Shown here in pieces: positions 11,459-21,496 of a DNA stretch of 64,000 nucleotides. Made by a program: the position numbers and the translations under genes. Each line of letters begins with the position of its first letter. Positions within the stretch are counted from its first letter, which is position 1. Source of the DNA: Rhizomys pruinosus (Eukaryota; Chordata; Mammalia; Rodentia; Spalacidae); the NCBI GenBank assembly GCA_009823505.1, contig VZQC01006876.1, positions 2,425,969-2,489,968 on the forward strand, in the 5' to 3' direction. The notes beneath the pieces are model-generated. The model was not told the DNA's origin. It searched no databases and was given only the letters and a program-made list of their open reading frames with translations.

Positions 11459-11703
11459 TGGGGCTGGAGAGATGGCCTAGCAGTTAAGAGCACCAACTGC
11501 TCTTGCAGAGGACCCGGGTTTAATCCCCAGCATCCACATGGAGGCTGAGAACCAACTTTAGCTCCAGTCCTGGGGGAATCCGATGGCCTCTTCTGACCTC
11601 CGCAGCATTGCATGACACAGGTGCACAAACCTGCATGTAGACAGTACATTCATACACATAAAAATAAAATAAATAAATAAATAAATAAATAAATAAATAC
11701 ATT
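11459..11703 (+). mobile_element. B2-like SINE, intact, with TSD
   Basis: Near-consensus B2 of the single-17-mer type with an AAAT-rich tail. It is flanked by tttgtagcaat at 11448-11458 and 11704-11714. The good TSD and low divergence suggest a young insertion. Confidence 0.95.
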
Positions 11704-11714
11704 TTTGTAGCAAT

Positions 11715-12045
11715 ATACTGAATGTGATGTGATTGCTTTGCTTTTTTTCTCTCCCAAGGCATCTTCACACTATTCTTGCCCTTCTTCATGTGATGGTGAG
11801 TAGCATGGACGCTGTGTCACAGGACTACAACACCCCCCACCTTGTGCTGACATCTGAAGGAGGCTCAACCAGTCACCAAGATGCCTGATGACCATGCGGA
11901 ACTGAAGACATGGGGAATAAAATCACTCATAAGTAGGCACTTCTAAACTATAACTCCTGCCTTCAGTATGATGCCCACCTCTTACACAATTTTTGTTTCT
12001 GTGTGCATGTATGCATGTTTGTATATGTATGGGTACATCTATACA
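11715..12045. other. Unique sequence
   Basis: Nothing recognised apart from a mild T-rich stretch; no credible ORF. Confidence 0.6.
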
Positions 12046-12046
12046 C

Positions 12047-12047
<1 letters not shown>

Positions 12048-12083
<36 letters not shown>
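12048..12083. repeat. (GT)n microsatellite
   Basis: About 17 GT units. Confidence 0.95.
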
Positions 12084-12084
<1 letters not shown>

Positions 12085-12295
12085 TATGTCAGGTGTCTCG
12101 CTTAGTCATTCTTCACTGTACTTGGGCACAGTCTCTTGTCAAACCTGGAGCCCTCTGATTTACCTGGCTTGTCCTGACTCTAGCACTGGGATGCTGAGAT
12201 TACAGGCACGCCACCACTCTGGCCTGCTCAGCTTTTTATGTGGGTACTGAGGATCCCAACTCTTTTTATCCACCGAGTCATCTCCTCAGTCCCCA
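12084..12295 (-). mobile_element. Old B4/B3-like SINE
   Basis: Minus-strand landmarks: gctgagattacaggcacgcc, gtgggtactgaggatccc, and the head complement gagtcatctcctcagtccc. The order fits an old tRNA-headed composite SINE with a (GT)n at its tail. Confidence 0.6.
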
Positions 12296-12450
12296 CAATT
12301 TATGTTTCTTTAAAACAAGAAAATGGGAGGAATTATGTGAAATTACAAGATAGTAGACCCTGGATGGAGAGAAACCAAAATTGTTTCAATCAGATTGTGG
12401 TATGCTTTTACAGAAGATAAGAATGAGAAAATTGTACATCGGGTAGAAAG

Positions 12451-12463
12451 AAGACTATATGCC

Positions 12464-12513
<50 letters not shown>

Positions 12514-12686
12514 TGTGTGTGTGTGTGTGTCTTTTTTGAGACGGGGTCTCCCTTTAGTCCCAGCTGGCCTGGAGCTCACTATGTAGATCAGGCAGGCCTG
12601 AACTCACAAAGATTCACCAGCCTCTGCCTCCCAAATGCTGGGATTAAAGGTGTGTGCCACCATGCCCAGCAAGACTACATGCCTTT
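12451..12686 (-). mobile_element. B1-like SINE with GT-expanded tail, flanked by TSD
   Basis: B1 in minus orientation (gagacggggtctccc to ccaccatgcccagc, 12533-12670). The T-rich tail side has become a (GT)n tract of about 65 bp at 12467-12532. Both lie within a 16-bp TSD, aagactatatgccttt (12451-12466) and aagactacatgccttt (12671-12686), so the microsatellite is part of the insertion. Confidence 0.92.
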
Positions 12687-13562
12687 TATAGCCCTGATGC
12701 AAATCAGAAGCACAAGGGAGCCGTGGGTGAAGCCCAGCACTGAAGCCCCTGTAAGGAGGCCACACGAGGGAGAGGGAGGGAACAAAAGCCTCCCATGGGC
12801 TTCGGGGTGATCCAAGAGACAGGCCAGCATGCACCACCACACCACCAAGCCAGCACCCTAACCATACAGCAGCATCTCCCCAAGTTCCCTCTCCTTCCTC
12901 CAGATAGGAAGCCTGATCTGTGGATAGTACTAGGTCTCAATCTTCAGTCCAAGGGAATCTTCAGGCTAAGGTCTCTAAAGAGAAATTAAACCACCCATAA
13001 TTTCTCATTATGCTGAGACCTGGTGACATTTGCTTTCCCAGCCCAGCTTGGTGATCTTCAGCTCACCTTTCATTGCCCTTCCTGGGGAATCACCCATTAA
13101 CGTGCCTCTCACTTGGCTAATCATGAACTAGGTGGTCAAATTCACAGAAGTGCTGGTTACAAAAGAAAGAAAATGGGGAGGATTACAACTTATTTCATCT
13201 ATTTGATTATTCATTTAATTAAATGGAAAAGAAATATGAGAATTGCACACAAAAAAAGACCCTTTTGTAGACACTTCATCTGGGGAACAGATCTGCGAGG
13301 GCTCCTGAGACACAGAATAAATTTCCAGGATGAAGTAGACAGGTCTGCCCCCACCAAACTGAGTGAGTTGCCCCATAAAACTGAACTGCTGAAAGATCCC
13401 TGGGTAGGAGGGCTCTTCAACTTTGTGGGCATCATGAAAAAAGCCAAACTTTTTTCAGTGAGTTATTAGAACTGAACTTTTTCTTGAAGGGTTTAGGTAG
13501 ATTTATTCTGTTTCTAAATGGCCTCTGAACCAGGCAGCTTCTCGGGCCTTTGAAAGCTCAAT
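12687..13562. other. Unique sequence, no gene recognised
   Basis: About 875 bases without SINEs. An open frame of 118 codons at 13113-13469 has no recognisable domain and no supporting signals, so I do not call it a gene. Confidence 0.55.
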
Positions 13563-13577
13563 ATGAAATACAGGGAA

Positions 13578-13825
13578 GGGGCTGGAGAGATGGCCTAGTG
13601 GTTGGGTACACTGACTGCTCTTGCAGAGGACCCGGGTTTGATCCTGAGGACCCCGGTTTGATCCCCAGCACCCACATGGTGTCTGAGAACCGTTTTTAAC
13701 TCCAGTTCCAGGGGAATCCAACGCCATCTTCTGACCTCCTCGGCATTGCATGACACGGGTGCACAAACCTACATTCAGACAGTACATTCACACACAAAAA
13801 AAATAAATAAAATAAAATTTAAAAA
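13578..13825 (+). mobile_element. B2-like SINE with duplicated B box
   Basis: Complete B2 in which the segment around the pol III B box is tandemly repeated: gaggacccgggtttgatcc then gaggaccccggtttgatccc. TSD gaaatacag lies at about 13563-13571 and again after the A-tail. Confidence 0.92.
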
Positions 13826-13834
13826 AGAAATACA

Positions 13835-14001
13835 GAGCCGGGCGTGGTGGCGCACGCCTTTAATCCCAGCACTTGGGAGGCAGAGGCAGGTGGATCTTTG
13901 TGAGTTCAAGGCCAGCCTGGTCTACAGAGTGAGTTCCAGGACAGCTGGGGCTACAGGGAGACCCTGTCTCAAAAAGACCAAAAAAAAAAAAAAAAAAAAA
14001 A
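13835..14001 (+). mobile_element. B1-like SINE, near consensus
   Basis: Begins gccgggcgtggtggcgcacg and ends ccctgtctcaaaaagacc plus about 22 A. It inserted at the same gaaatacag target used by the preceding B2; a third copy, gaaatacaaggaagg, follows. Confidence 0.96.
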
Positions 14002-14313
14002 GAAATACAAGGAAGGAAGCAACAGAGAGAGTAATGGAGCTAGGCAGGTACAAGCCTCAAGGGAACATGTGCAGGGCGTTATGAAGGAACAGAAGAGCTG
14101 GCAGGAGCCCCATGGTGGACCAGAGAGGGTCACTGTGCTCTGCACAGCGTCGCAAAAACACACCTGTCAGCCAGCAGAAAGAGCAACTGCTCCGCCTGCC
14201 TAAATGGAATGGCAAGAAGAGATTCAAAAACATAATTGAAAGCAGAAGGCAAAGTTGCTTTTCCTACAAGCTTAACTGTCATCAGCATTTTTCCAATCAC
14301 TCTTTACAAGACA

Positions 14314-14323
14314 GTATTTATTT

Positions 14324-14367
<44 letters not shown>

Positions 14368-14368
14368 T
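14314..14368. repeat. (TTTA)n microsatellite
   Basis: About 13 units on the tail side of the minus-strand B1 that follows. Confidence 0.96.
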
Positions 14369-14506
14369 ATTTTGGTCTTTTTGAGACAGGGTCTCCCTTT
14401 AGTCCCAGCTGGCCTGGAACTTGCCCTTCTCTGTAGACCAGGCTGGCCTTGAACTCACAGAGATCCACCTGCCTCTGACTCCCCCCCACACACAGTGCGG
14501 GGATTA
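14369..14506 (-). mobile_element. B1-like SINE
   Basis: Minus-strand B1: tggtctttttgagacagggt, cagctggcctggaac, agaccaggctggccttgaa and gatccacctgcctctg. The head end is disrupted by a C-rich insertion (cccccccacacacag). Confidence 0.9.
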
Positions 14507-14806
14507 AACCTATAAATATAGAGAACTGCCCAAAAATTGTCATTTCATAGGACCAAGTTCCCAACAGGTGGGGGCTGAGAAAGAGGGGCTGTACTTGCCG
14601 TTCACACTCATCCTCTCTGCTCCTTCACAACATCCTGCTGACGATGTAGGAACAGACTACAATTGACACGATGTGAGCATCTTTAATTACTCCCAGTAAT
14701 TATAATACTCTGCATGCATTGGAGGGTCATTATCATTGTAGCTTTGGGAGGATTTAATGAGGACAGATATTGGATGCATCTGGCAGAATCCATAATAATG
14801 AGTTTT

Positions 14807-14990
14807 ATCTTTCTCAGTACTGGGGTCTGGAGTTTCACACATGCTAGGCAAGTGCCTGACCCCAAGCTATAGCCCTAGGCCTTTCTTCACTTCTTTATTT
14901 CAGGGCAAGTTCTCCCTAAATAGCCCAGGCTGATCTTGAACTTGAGACCTCCCGCCTCAGTCCTAAGTAGCTGGGATTATAGGTCTGTGC
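14807..14990 (-). mobile_element. B4-like SINE (ID joined to B1)
   Basis: An ID-type block on the minus strand (ggtctggagtttcacacatg, gctaggcaagtgcctgac) is followed by a B1-type block (aatagcccaggctgatcttg, gctgggattataggtctg). This ID plus B1 fusion is the B4 arrangement. Confidence 0.7.
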
Positions 14991-15154
14991 CTGTGATTGA
15001 TTTTTCATTCATTTATTCTTCCATAATATTAATGTTAGTTTCTTTCAGGCCTCCAAACAAAATACTTTTGAGTGAATTCAAAACTCTTTCTTCATCTAAG
15101 AGATCATGCACTCACCCCTCGAAGACTGTGTGTTCATTCACATGTAATTTATTT

Positions 15155-15235
15155 TTCAAGGCTGAGGATCAAACCGAGGCCTTCATGCAAGCTAAGCATG
15201 TGTTCTGCCACTAGGCCTATACCTCAATCCCCTAC
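15155..15235 (-). mobile_element. ID-like SINE
   Basis: Minus-strand ID: ggctgaggatcaaaccgagg, gcaagctaagcatgtg and cctatacctcaatcccc. Confidence 0.7.
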
Positions 15236-15284
15236 TAGTAATATTTCTTTTTTTAAAGATTATTTTAAATTAGGGGATGAGATT

Positions 15285-15462
15285 AATATATACATGTGAG
15301 TACAGATACCTGCAGGGGCCAGAAGACGACACTGGAGTTGGAGACCCTGGAGCTAGAGTTACAGGTGGTTGTGAGCTTCCCAACCAATGGGTGATGGGAA
15401 CCAAACCTGGGAACAGCAAGAGTAGTATATAGTCTTAACTACCTAGCCATCTCTCTAGCCAC
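15285..15462 (-). mobile_element. Old B2/B3-like SINE
   Basis: Minus-strand B3-type landmarks: ccagaagacgacactggag, gggaaccaaacctggg and the head complement ctagccatctctctagcc. Confidence 0.75.
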
Positions 15463-16057
15463 AAGGTGTTATTCCTTGAGCACTGTCTAGGAACAAGTAT
15501 GGTGGGCCATGGCAGCCTGCTACTTTACCAGGTGTGGTGTCTCCCAAGCTTGAAATGGTTACCAACCCCTTCCAAACAGCTGGAAGACTTGGGGCTGTAC
15601 TGGTCATTAGTCTTGGGACATGTTCCACAGGAGTGAGGAAAGTACTGGGCCTTGTCCATTTACTCTTTCTGAGCCATAGTCTATACAGTCTTTGCACCCT
15701 TGGGTAGCTTGGAAGTAAGCCAAACCCAAAGTAGTGTGGACAGAGCCTGGGAGGTCATTCTTGCTTATCATTGGATCCATAGCTGAGCTCAAGCCCCAGA
15801 GGAGCAGAAGCTTACAAAACCCAGGGAGACAACATGGAGTCGTGGTCACAAGCACACAGGCATGCCCCCAAGCCAAGGATTCGATACTGGGCATGTCACT
15901 CTACAGGAGGCTGGCCTTAGGAAAGGGACTTAAATTTTCTAAATCTGGCTTTCTTCGTCTGTAAAGTAGAAAGTTCGGGAAACTCAGGGAGCCTGGAAAC
16001 ATTAGTTGGAACAAACCACATAGAACAAAATTTAGCATCTAGCAATTGCTCGATAAG
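15463..16057. other. Unique sequence
   Basis: About 600 bases with no recognised repeat. Overlapping short ORFs on both strands lack any domain. Confidence 0.5.
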
Positions 16058-16139
16058 CAATTTGCCGATGGGTGGCAAAACTTCCACACTTCACTCTTTC
16101 TCTTCTGAAATTAGAACTCAGGATGCAGTTCTCTGAATG
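16058..16139 (+). repeat. Dispersed direct repeat, copy 1
   Basis: Matches 18034-18121 over about 82 bp with roughly ten differences; the second copy has an 8-bp internal insertion. Shared blocks include caatttgcc, atgggtg, caaaactt, tctgaaattag and aactcaggatgcagttctct. Confidence 0.85.
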
Positions 16140-16210
16140 TTACCAGAGGAAATGACCATTTTAGAGAAGAGACCAAGGTTCAGCAAGGTCAAGTAGCCCA
16201 TCTGTTCTAG

Positions 16211-16612
16211 GCTTATTTCTCTTGTTGTGATCAAATACTTTGACAAAAAGCAACTTAGGAGAGAAAGGGTTTATTTCAGCTCACAATTCCAGTTTAAAAT
16301 CCATTATTTGGGGAAGTCAAGGTGGTGGAACTTGAAGCAGCTAGTCACTCACATCCACACCCAAGAGCAGAGAGAAATGAATGCACTCGTCCTTGGTACT
16401 CAGCTGGCTTCCTATGCTCTCATGGTTCAGGACCTGAAACCAGGGAATGGTGCTGCCCCCCTTCTGGCTGGGTCTTCCCACCTCAATTAAGTCAATCTAG
16501 ACAATCCCCACCACAGACACGCCCACAGGCAGACCTGAGCTAGACGGCCCCTCATTGAGATTCTTCCCAGGTGATTCTGGGTTGTGTTGACAATTAAAAC
16601 TAGCCATCATAG
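16211..16612 (-). mobile_element. LTR-like element (ERVL/MaLR type), minus
   Basis: Starts with a tttctcttgttgtgatcaaa block and agaaagggtttatttcagct, and ends near gggttgtgttgacaattaa. These are the reverse complement of the usual 3' and 5' ends of rodent MaLR/ERVL LTRs. It has no coding content. The exact subfamily is uncertain. Confidence 0.6.
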
Positions 16613-16666
16613 CAACTAAGATCAGATGGAGCATTGAGCAGAGCCAGGGTTCAAAGCTGGTCTGTA

Positions 16667-16970
16667 ATACCAGAAACCACTATTCCTATCACCTAGCAGC
16701 AAGGTTTTTAATCCTCACTACCCACGGAGTGTGTGTGTACATATATACATACATATATATATATATGTGTATATATATACATATATATATGCGTATATAT
16801 ATACATATATATATACATATATATGTATATATGTATATATATATATATATACGCATATATATGTATATATATACACATATATATGTATGTATATATGTAC
16901 ACACACACTCCGTGGGTAGTGAGGATTAAAAACCTTGCTGCTAGGTGATAGGAATAGTGGTTTCTGGTAT
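16667..16970. repeat. 304-bp near-perfect AT-rich palindrome
   Basis: The outer arms, about 90 bp each, match as exact reverse complements: the left begins ataccagaaaccactatt at 16667 and the right ends aatagtggtttctggtat at 16970. The inner arms are (TA/CATA/TG)-rich and mirror each other with small slippage differences. The axis lies near 16820. It could form a hairpin or cruciform, or it could be a fold-back assembly artefact. Confidence 0.93.
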
Positions 16971-17298
16971 ATACATATATGTATATATATACATATATAT
17001 ATACATATATATGTATATATGTATATATATATATGTGTGTATATATGTATATACGCATATATATATACATATATATATGCGTATATATATACATATATAT
17101 ATACATATATATGTATATATGTATATATGTATATATATGTATATATATATACATATATATACATATATACATATATATATATGTATATATATACATATAT
17201 GTATATATATACATATATATACATATATACATATATGTATATATGTATATATATGTATATATATACAACATATATATACAATATATATATAAACATAT
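16971..17298. repeat. TA/CATA-rich microsatellite
   Basis: About 330 bp of mixed atatac and atatgt units continuing from the palindrome. Open frames of Tyr, Ile and Thr on both strands are products of the repeat. Confidence 0.95.
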
Positions 17299-17516
17299 AT
17301 ATTTTATTTATTTCTGTATGTGTATGAATGTACTGTCTGCATGCAAGTTTGTGCACCCGTGTCGTGCAATGCCGCGGAGGTCAGAAGAGGGTGTCGGATT
17401 CCCCTGGAACTGGAGTTCTCCTCGGTTCTTAGCTGCCATGTGGGTGCTGGGGATCGAACCCGGGTCCTCTGCAAGAGCGTCAGCACTCCTAACTGCTAGG
17501 CCATCTCTCCAGCCCA
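17299..17516 (-). mobile_element. B2-like SINE inside the AT repeat
   Basis: Minus-strand B2 with the head complement ggccatctctccagccc at the right. It has a shortened form of the 17-bp duplication (ggagttctcctcggttc). AT repeats continue on both sides, so it inserted into the microsatellite. Confidence 0.93.
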
Positions 17517-17518
17517 TG

Positions 17519-17565
17519 ACATATATATATATACATATATATATATATACATATATATATATGTT
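17519..17565. repeat. TA/CATA microsatellite, distal part
   Basis: Continuation of the repeat interrupted by the B2. Confidence 0.9.
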
Positions 17566-17649
17566 GCCCACTGAAAATACTATGTAAATTACTACTAAGT
17601 CTATCAGTTTCCAGTTTTTCATCTGGATCAAAAGAATCATAAAGCTCAG

Positions 17650-17808
17650 ATTTTTTTTTTTTTTGTCATTTTGAGACAGGGTCTCCCTGTAGCCCCAGCT
17701 GTCCTGGAACTCACTGTGTAGACCAGGCTGGCCTTGAACTCACAAAGATCCACCTGCCTCTGCCTCCCAAGTGCTAGGATTAAAGGTGTGCACCACCATG
17801 ACTGGCTT
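17650..17808 (-). mobile_element. B1-like SINE
   Basis: Full minus-strand B1 from a T-tail through gagacagggtctccctgtag to gtgcaccaccatgactggc. Confidence 0.95.
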
Positions 17809-18033
17809 TTTTTTTTTTTTTCCTTCTGTTTAAAAACCTGGACTTGGCCTGGAAGATTGGCTTCCTCACTCCGTAGAGAGAACTCAATACCTAGGCGCCG
17901 GGATTTATCACAGCAGACCAGCTGTTCAGAATGCTCTTTTCTAATAAGAATAGCGTCAATCTGTTGATGGAATAGTGGCTTCCGGTTTCAGAAATGGTCC
18001 AAATGATGCATTTACTGGTAGACTTGAGGACTC

Positions 18034-18121
18034 CAATTTGCCAATGGGTGACAAAACTTGCAAACTCCATTCTTTCTGTTCTGAAATTAGAAATTAGAAC
18101 TCAGGATGCAGTTCTCTGATG
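18034..18121 (+). repeat. Dispersed direct repeat, copy 2
   Basis: Paired with 16058-16139. It has a duplicated attagaa inside. The copies are about 1.9 kb apart on either side of the palindrome and AT-repeat block. Confidence 0.85.
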
Positions 18122-18218
18122 AGATAAGCTCTTGTTTTGTAGTCTGTATTTTACCAGGAAAATGCTGTCCCAAAGAAGCAAAGCAAGACCAACTAACTCT
18201 GTCCAAAAATTGAGGTCT

Positions 18219-18288
18219 GGTAGCCCCAACTGGCCTGGAACTTGCTATGTAGACCAGGCTTGCCTAGATTTCACAGAAAAAAAAAAAA
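18219..18288 (-). mobile_element. B1-like fragment, minus, with A-run
   Basis: Minus-strand B1 middle (tagccccaactggcctgg to agaccaggcttgcc) followed by about 12 A. It is bounded by attgaggtctgg on both sides, so it entered as a separate retrocopy of an antisense B1 piece. Confidence 0.75.
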
Positions 18289-18297
18289 TTGAGGTCT

Positions 18298-18452
18298 GGG
18301 CTGAGTATGGTGCCTCATGTCTTTAATCCCAGCACTCGGGAGGCAGGGGCAGGTGGATCTCTGTGAGTTCAAGGCCAGCCCGGTCTACAATAGCAAGCTC
18401 CAGGCCACCTGGGACTAAAGGGAGACCCTGTCTCAAAAAGACAAAAAATAAA
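18298..18452 (+). mobile_element. B1-like SINE
   Basis: Complete B1 (gggctgagtatggtgcctc to ccctgtctcaaaaagac). The motif ttgaggtctg lies before it (18289) and after it (18461), a repeat of the same target used by the previous fragment. Confidence 0.92.
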
Positions 18453-18694
18453 TTTTTTTTTTGAGGTCTGATTTATTTTCTCCTTTCAGAAGTTGACATT
18501 GCTCAGCAAGGGTGGGTTTTTAATAATCATTCTAGGACATTGTGGCTCCGAATATTCACTTTGTTTCTTCTTCTCTGGGATTTCCTAATGAGTAAACTTG
18601 TATAAACTTTCTACTTTGTCTGGATACAATCAGGGGCTTAAGGGGGTTGGGAGGCAGGGCAGGAGGTTGAGGAGTTTATTGTTTGGTTGGTTGG

Positions 18695-18845
18695 GGTTTT
18701 TTGGTCTTTTTGAGACAGGGTCTCCCTGTAGCCCCAGCTAGCCTGGAACTCACGATGTAAACCAGGCTGGCCTTGAACTCACAGAGATCCTCCTGACTCT
18801 GCCTCCCAAGTGCTGGGATTAAAGGCGTGTGCCACCACACCCAAC
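18695..18845 (-). mobile_element. B1-like SINE
   Basis: Minus-strand full B1: ggtctttttgagacagggtc, gtaaaccaggctggccttg and gtgtgccaccacacccaac. Confidence 0.95.
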
Positions 18846-18941
18846 TTTGAGGGGGTTTTTTAATTCAGTCAAGGACACCAGTGTACTTTCAAAGGTTAAA
18901 TGGTACTGAATCTGCTGTCCTACCCATTTAGAAAGTTCTTC

Positions 18942-19095
18942 CTGCCGGGCATGGTGATGCATGCCTTTAATCCCAGCACTTGGGAGGCAGAGGCAGGAGG
19001 AACTCTGTGAGTTCAAAGCCAGCATGGTCTACATAGCAAGCTCCAGGCCAGCTGGGACTAAAAGGAGACCCTGTCTCAAAAAGAAAAAAAAAAAA
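18942..19095 (+). mobile_element. B1-like SINE with TSD
   Basis: Full B1 from gccgggcatggtgatgc to an A-tail, flanked by aaagttcttc before (about 18931) and after (about 19094). Confidence 0.95.
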
Positions 19096-19272
19096 AGTTC
19101 TTCTGAGAACTTGCTTTACGTTTGTTTATGCTTCAGTGTCATACCACTGACATCCAGGCAAAACATCTCTTAATTCTGAGCAAGAGTCATTATATTGTCA
19201 TTTTATTTGTGAGGTTTTTTGGTTTTTTCTTTTGGAGGGGGGTGTTGTTTTTGTTATTGCCATTGTGCTCTT

Positions 19273-19408
19273 CTGTTGTTTTAGAGACAGGGTCCCACTA
19301 TGCAGCTTTGGCTGGCCTGGAATTCACTATGTAGACCAGTCTGGCATGAATTCACAGAAATCCACCAGCCAGTGCTGGAATTAAACATGTGCACCATCAT
19401 ACCTGGCT
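19273..19408 (-). mobile_element. Diverged B1-like SINE
   Basis: Minus-strand order: agagacagggtcccactatg, gctggcctggaattcactat, agaccagtctggcatg and caccatcatacctggc. Confidence 0.85.
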
Positions 19409-19563
19409 TGCATTGTCATTTCAGTTTAACCATTGTGATATTTGGTTTGAAACCCTTTGGGCTTCTTCTGATGTTTCTTTCATGAGACTCTGAAACCTCC
19501 TGACCAATCTTTTCATTTTATTTTCACACAAGCTAAACTAAACTGTGATGATGAAATATTTTC

Positions 19564-19731
19564 TTTTTTTTTTTTTTTTTTTTTTTTGGTTATTTTGAGA
19601 CAAGGTCTCCCTTTTAGTCCCAGCTGGCCTGGAGCTCACTCTGTAGACCAGGCTGGCCTTGAACTCACAAAGATCCACCTGTCTCTGCCTCCCAAGTGCT
19701 AGGATTAAAGGCGTGCGCCACCATGCCTGGC
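19564..19731 (-). mobile_element. B1-like SINE with TSD
   Basis: Full minus-strand B1 with about 25 T. It is flanked by tgaaatattttct at 19551-19563 and 19732-19744. Confidence 0.96.
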
Positions 19732-19834
19732 TGAAATATTTTCTGTGACTGATGAATATTTCTATGTTCTTGGTTCTGAAAACAATTCTCCTCATAATTC
19801 TCTTCATGCCTTGTGATGGTTTTGTATTAGTTTT

Positions 19835-19934
19835 GAATTGTATTTTACAACTTTACTGGGGCATATATAATTGACAAATAAAAACTATAGTGTATGCTTA
19901 TATATTAGATATATAATGTGATGCTTTGCTATTC
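19835..19934 (+). mobile_element. Ancient L1 3' UTR-like sequence (part 1)
   Basis: Text such as ttacaactttactggggcat and ataattgacaaataaaaac resembles the 3' UTR of old mammalian L1 (L1M) elements. Assignment is from memory of the family only. Confidence 0.45.
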
Positions 19935-20450
19935 AATTGGTTCTCCATATTGACAGGCTCCATACTAATAGATTCAACCAATTTTGGAAGGAAAATACTC
20001 ACAAAAATTTGCATCTATATTGAACATGTATAAACCTTTTTCTTTTTTTTTTGGTCTTTTTGAGACAGGGTCTCCCTGTAGCCCCGGCTGTCCTGGAACT
20101 CACTCTGTAGACCAGGCTGGCCTCAAACTCACAAAGATCCACCTGCCTCTGCCTCCCAAGTGCTAGGATTAAAGGTGTGTACCACCAAGTCCTGCTAGAC
20201 TTTTTTATTGACTTTAATTCCCTAGGCAATACAATGTAACGATTCTTTATACATCATTTATATTACATTAGGTAGTATAAGTAATCTAGGGGTGTTTTCA
20301 AGTGTGTGAGAGGATGTGTATAGGTTCTATACAAATACTACAGTGAAGTTTTATATAAGGGACTTGAACACATACAGGTTTGAGTATTCATAGGGTGGGA
20401 ATGAAAGAACTGTGGATCTAATCCTTTGTGGGTATCAACAGATGCTTGTA
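19935..20450 (+). mobile_element. MER2/Tigger-like DNA transposon relic
   Basis: Blocks gattcaaccaattttgg, ttgcatctatattgaacatg, ttaggtagtataagtaatct, gaggatgtgtataggttcta and atataagggacttgaacaca occur in the order seen in mammalian MER2/Tigger elements. A younger B1 sits inside at 20038-20195. Confidence 0.6.
20038..20195 (-). mobile_element. B1-like SINE nested in Tigger-like relic
   Basis: Full minus-strand B1 with T-tail (gagacagggtctccctgtag to gtaccaccaagtcctgc). MER2-like sequence continues on both sides. Confidence 0.95.
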
Positions 20451-20544
20451 TACATTCATTGCAAAATAATTGCCAGAGTCAGACTATTTAACACAGCTGT
20501 CACCTCTCAGAGCTACCACCGTGGTGAGAACACTTAGAAGGTTC

Positions 20545-20775
20545 TGTCTTGGAAAATGTCAAGTACACAATAAAGCATTCTCAACTAGCCAGTCACCTTG
20601 ATGTATGTTAGATCTCCAGGACTGAGTCATCCATCTTACAACTGAAACTTTGTATACTCTTCACCAACATCTCCCCATCTCCTGTCCCTCTGCCTCTGGG
20701 AACCACCCATTTACCTGCTGCCTCTGGTCATTCAACTTTTTTGGATTTCACATATAAGCAAGACTATGAAATATG
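20545..20775 (+). mobile_element. Ancient L1 3' UTR-like sequence (part 2)
   Basis: Contains atgttagatctccaggac, accaacatctccccatctcc, tctgggaaccacccattta and ttggatttcacatataagca, which together match the 3' UTR of old mammalian L1 elements. Confidence 0.6.
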
Positions 20776-21329
20776 GGGTCAAAGGAAACCTTGAACAGCC
20801 AAAGCATTCTGAGGACATTTACATTCATTACCTGCATCTTTTTGACTTCCTAAGTACCACTCCACTACCTGGAGATCCTCTCTGTGTATTCTACTTAAAG
20901 TTCTTAGAAATAAAGACTCAACTTGAAGGACTGGGATTGTGGGTGGCAATCCCAGGGCTCAGCTGGCTTCCAGGGGCTACTTATAGGTGATATCTGATAC
21001 CTAGTCCAGTAAGCCAAGACCAAGGTGCCAGGTGGGTGGGCAGAGCAGGTGTGTGGAGCTTCTTGGGCCCTTGTTCAGGAGGACTATGGGCATGGCAGTT
21101 TCTTAGATAAGAAGCATGAGATGTAATTTTCTTTTCTGGAACCAACATGTAGGGCTAAGTGAAGGGGCTGGAGTATCACACAAGACCATTGCTGGTAGTA
21201 TAACAGTTGACTAGGGAGGCGAAGTGACAGCAAGAGACAAGCACTCACTTACTTCTTTACTAATGGGCCTTGAAGCGTGGCTCGAAGTTACCTCATTTTT
21301 CTCCCATCCAGCTATGAACAGGCACTAAA
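20776..21329. other. Unique sequence
   Basis: About 550 bases with no SINE or recognised ORF. Confidence 0.5.
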
Positions 21330-21496
21330 CCCCTGATTCTCAAAGTGAGGAGCCCTCAGGCCAAGCATCACCTTAGAACTTACAAGAGATACCAATTCTC
21401 ACCACCACTCCAAACCCTCTGCATCAGTATCTGGAGACTGGGGCCCAGTTCTCTGGGTTTAGTCAGGCCCTCAGGTGTTTGAGAACCACTATCCTA
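21330..21496. mobile_element. MER5A-like hAT element
   Basis: Inverted ends (gattctcaaag at the left, gtttgagaaccacta at the right) with internal catcaccttagaac and ctgggtttagtcaggccctc fit the small non-autonomous hAT element MER5A. It is well diverged. Confidence 0.65.

Noticed and set aside
11461..11560. tRNA gene from A and B box matches in B2 and ID elements
   Set aside because: Boxes are SINE promoters; no cloverleaf or anticodon stem is kept.
13746..14084. 112-codon ORF ending in poly-Lys, and similar ones
   Set aside because: Translation of B1 body and A-tail.
16740..17290. CRISPR-like repeats
   Set aside because: Units are short AT microsatellite without constant-length spacers; the DNA is from a mammal.
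16708..17587. Long open frames of 115-212 codons on both strands
   Set aside because: They are Tyr/Ile/Thr translations of the TA/CATA repeat, open because the repeat lacks stops. No gene.
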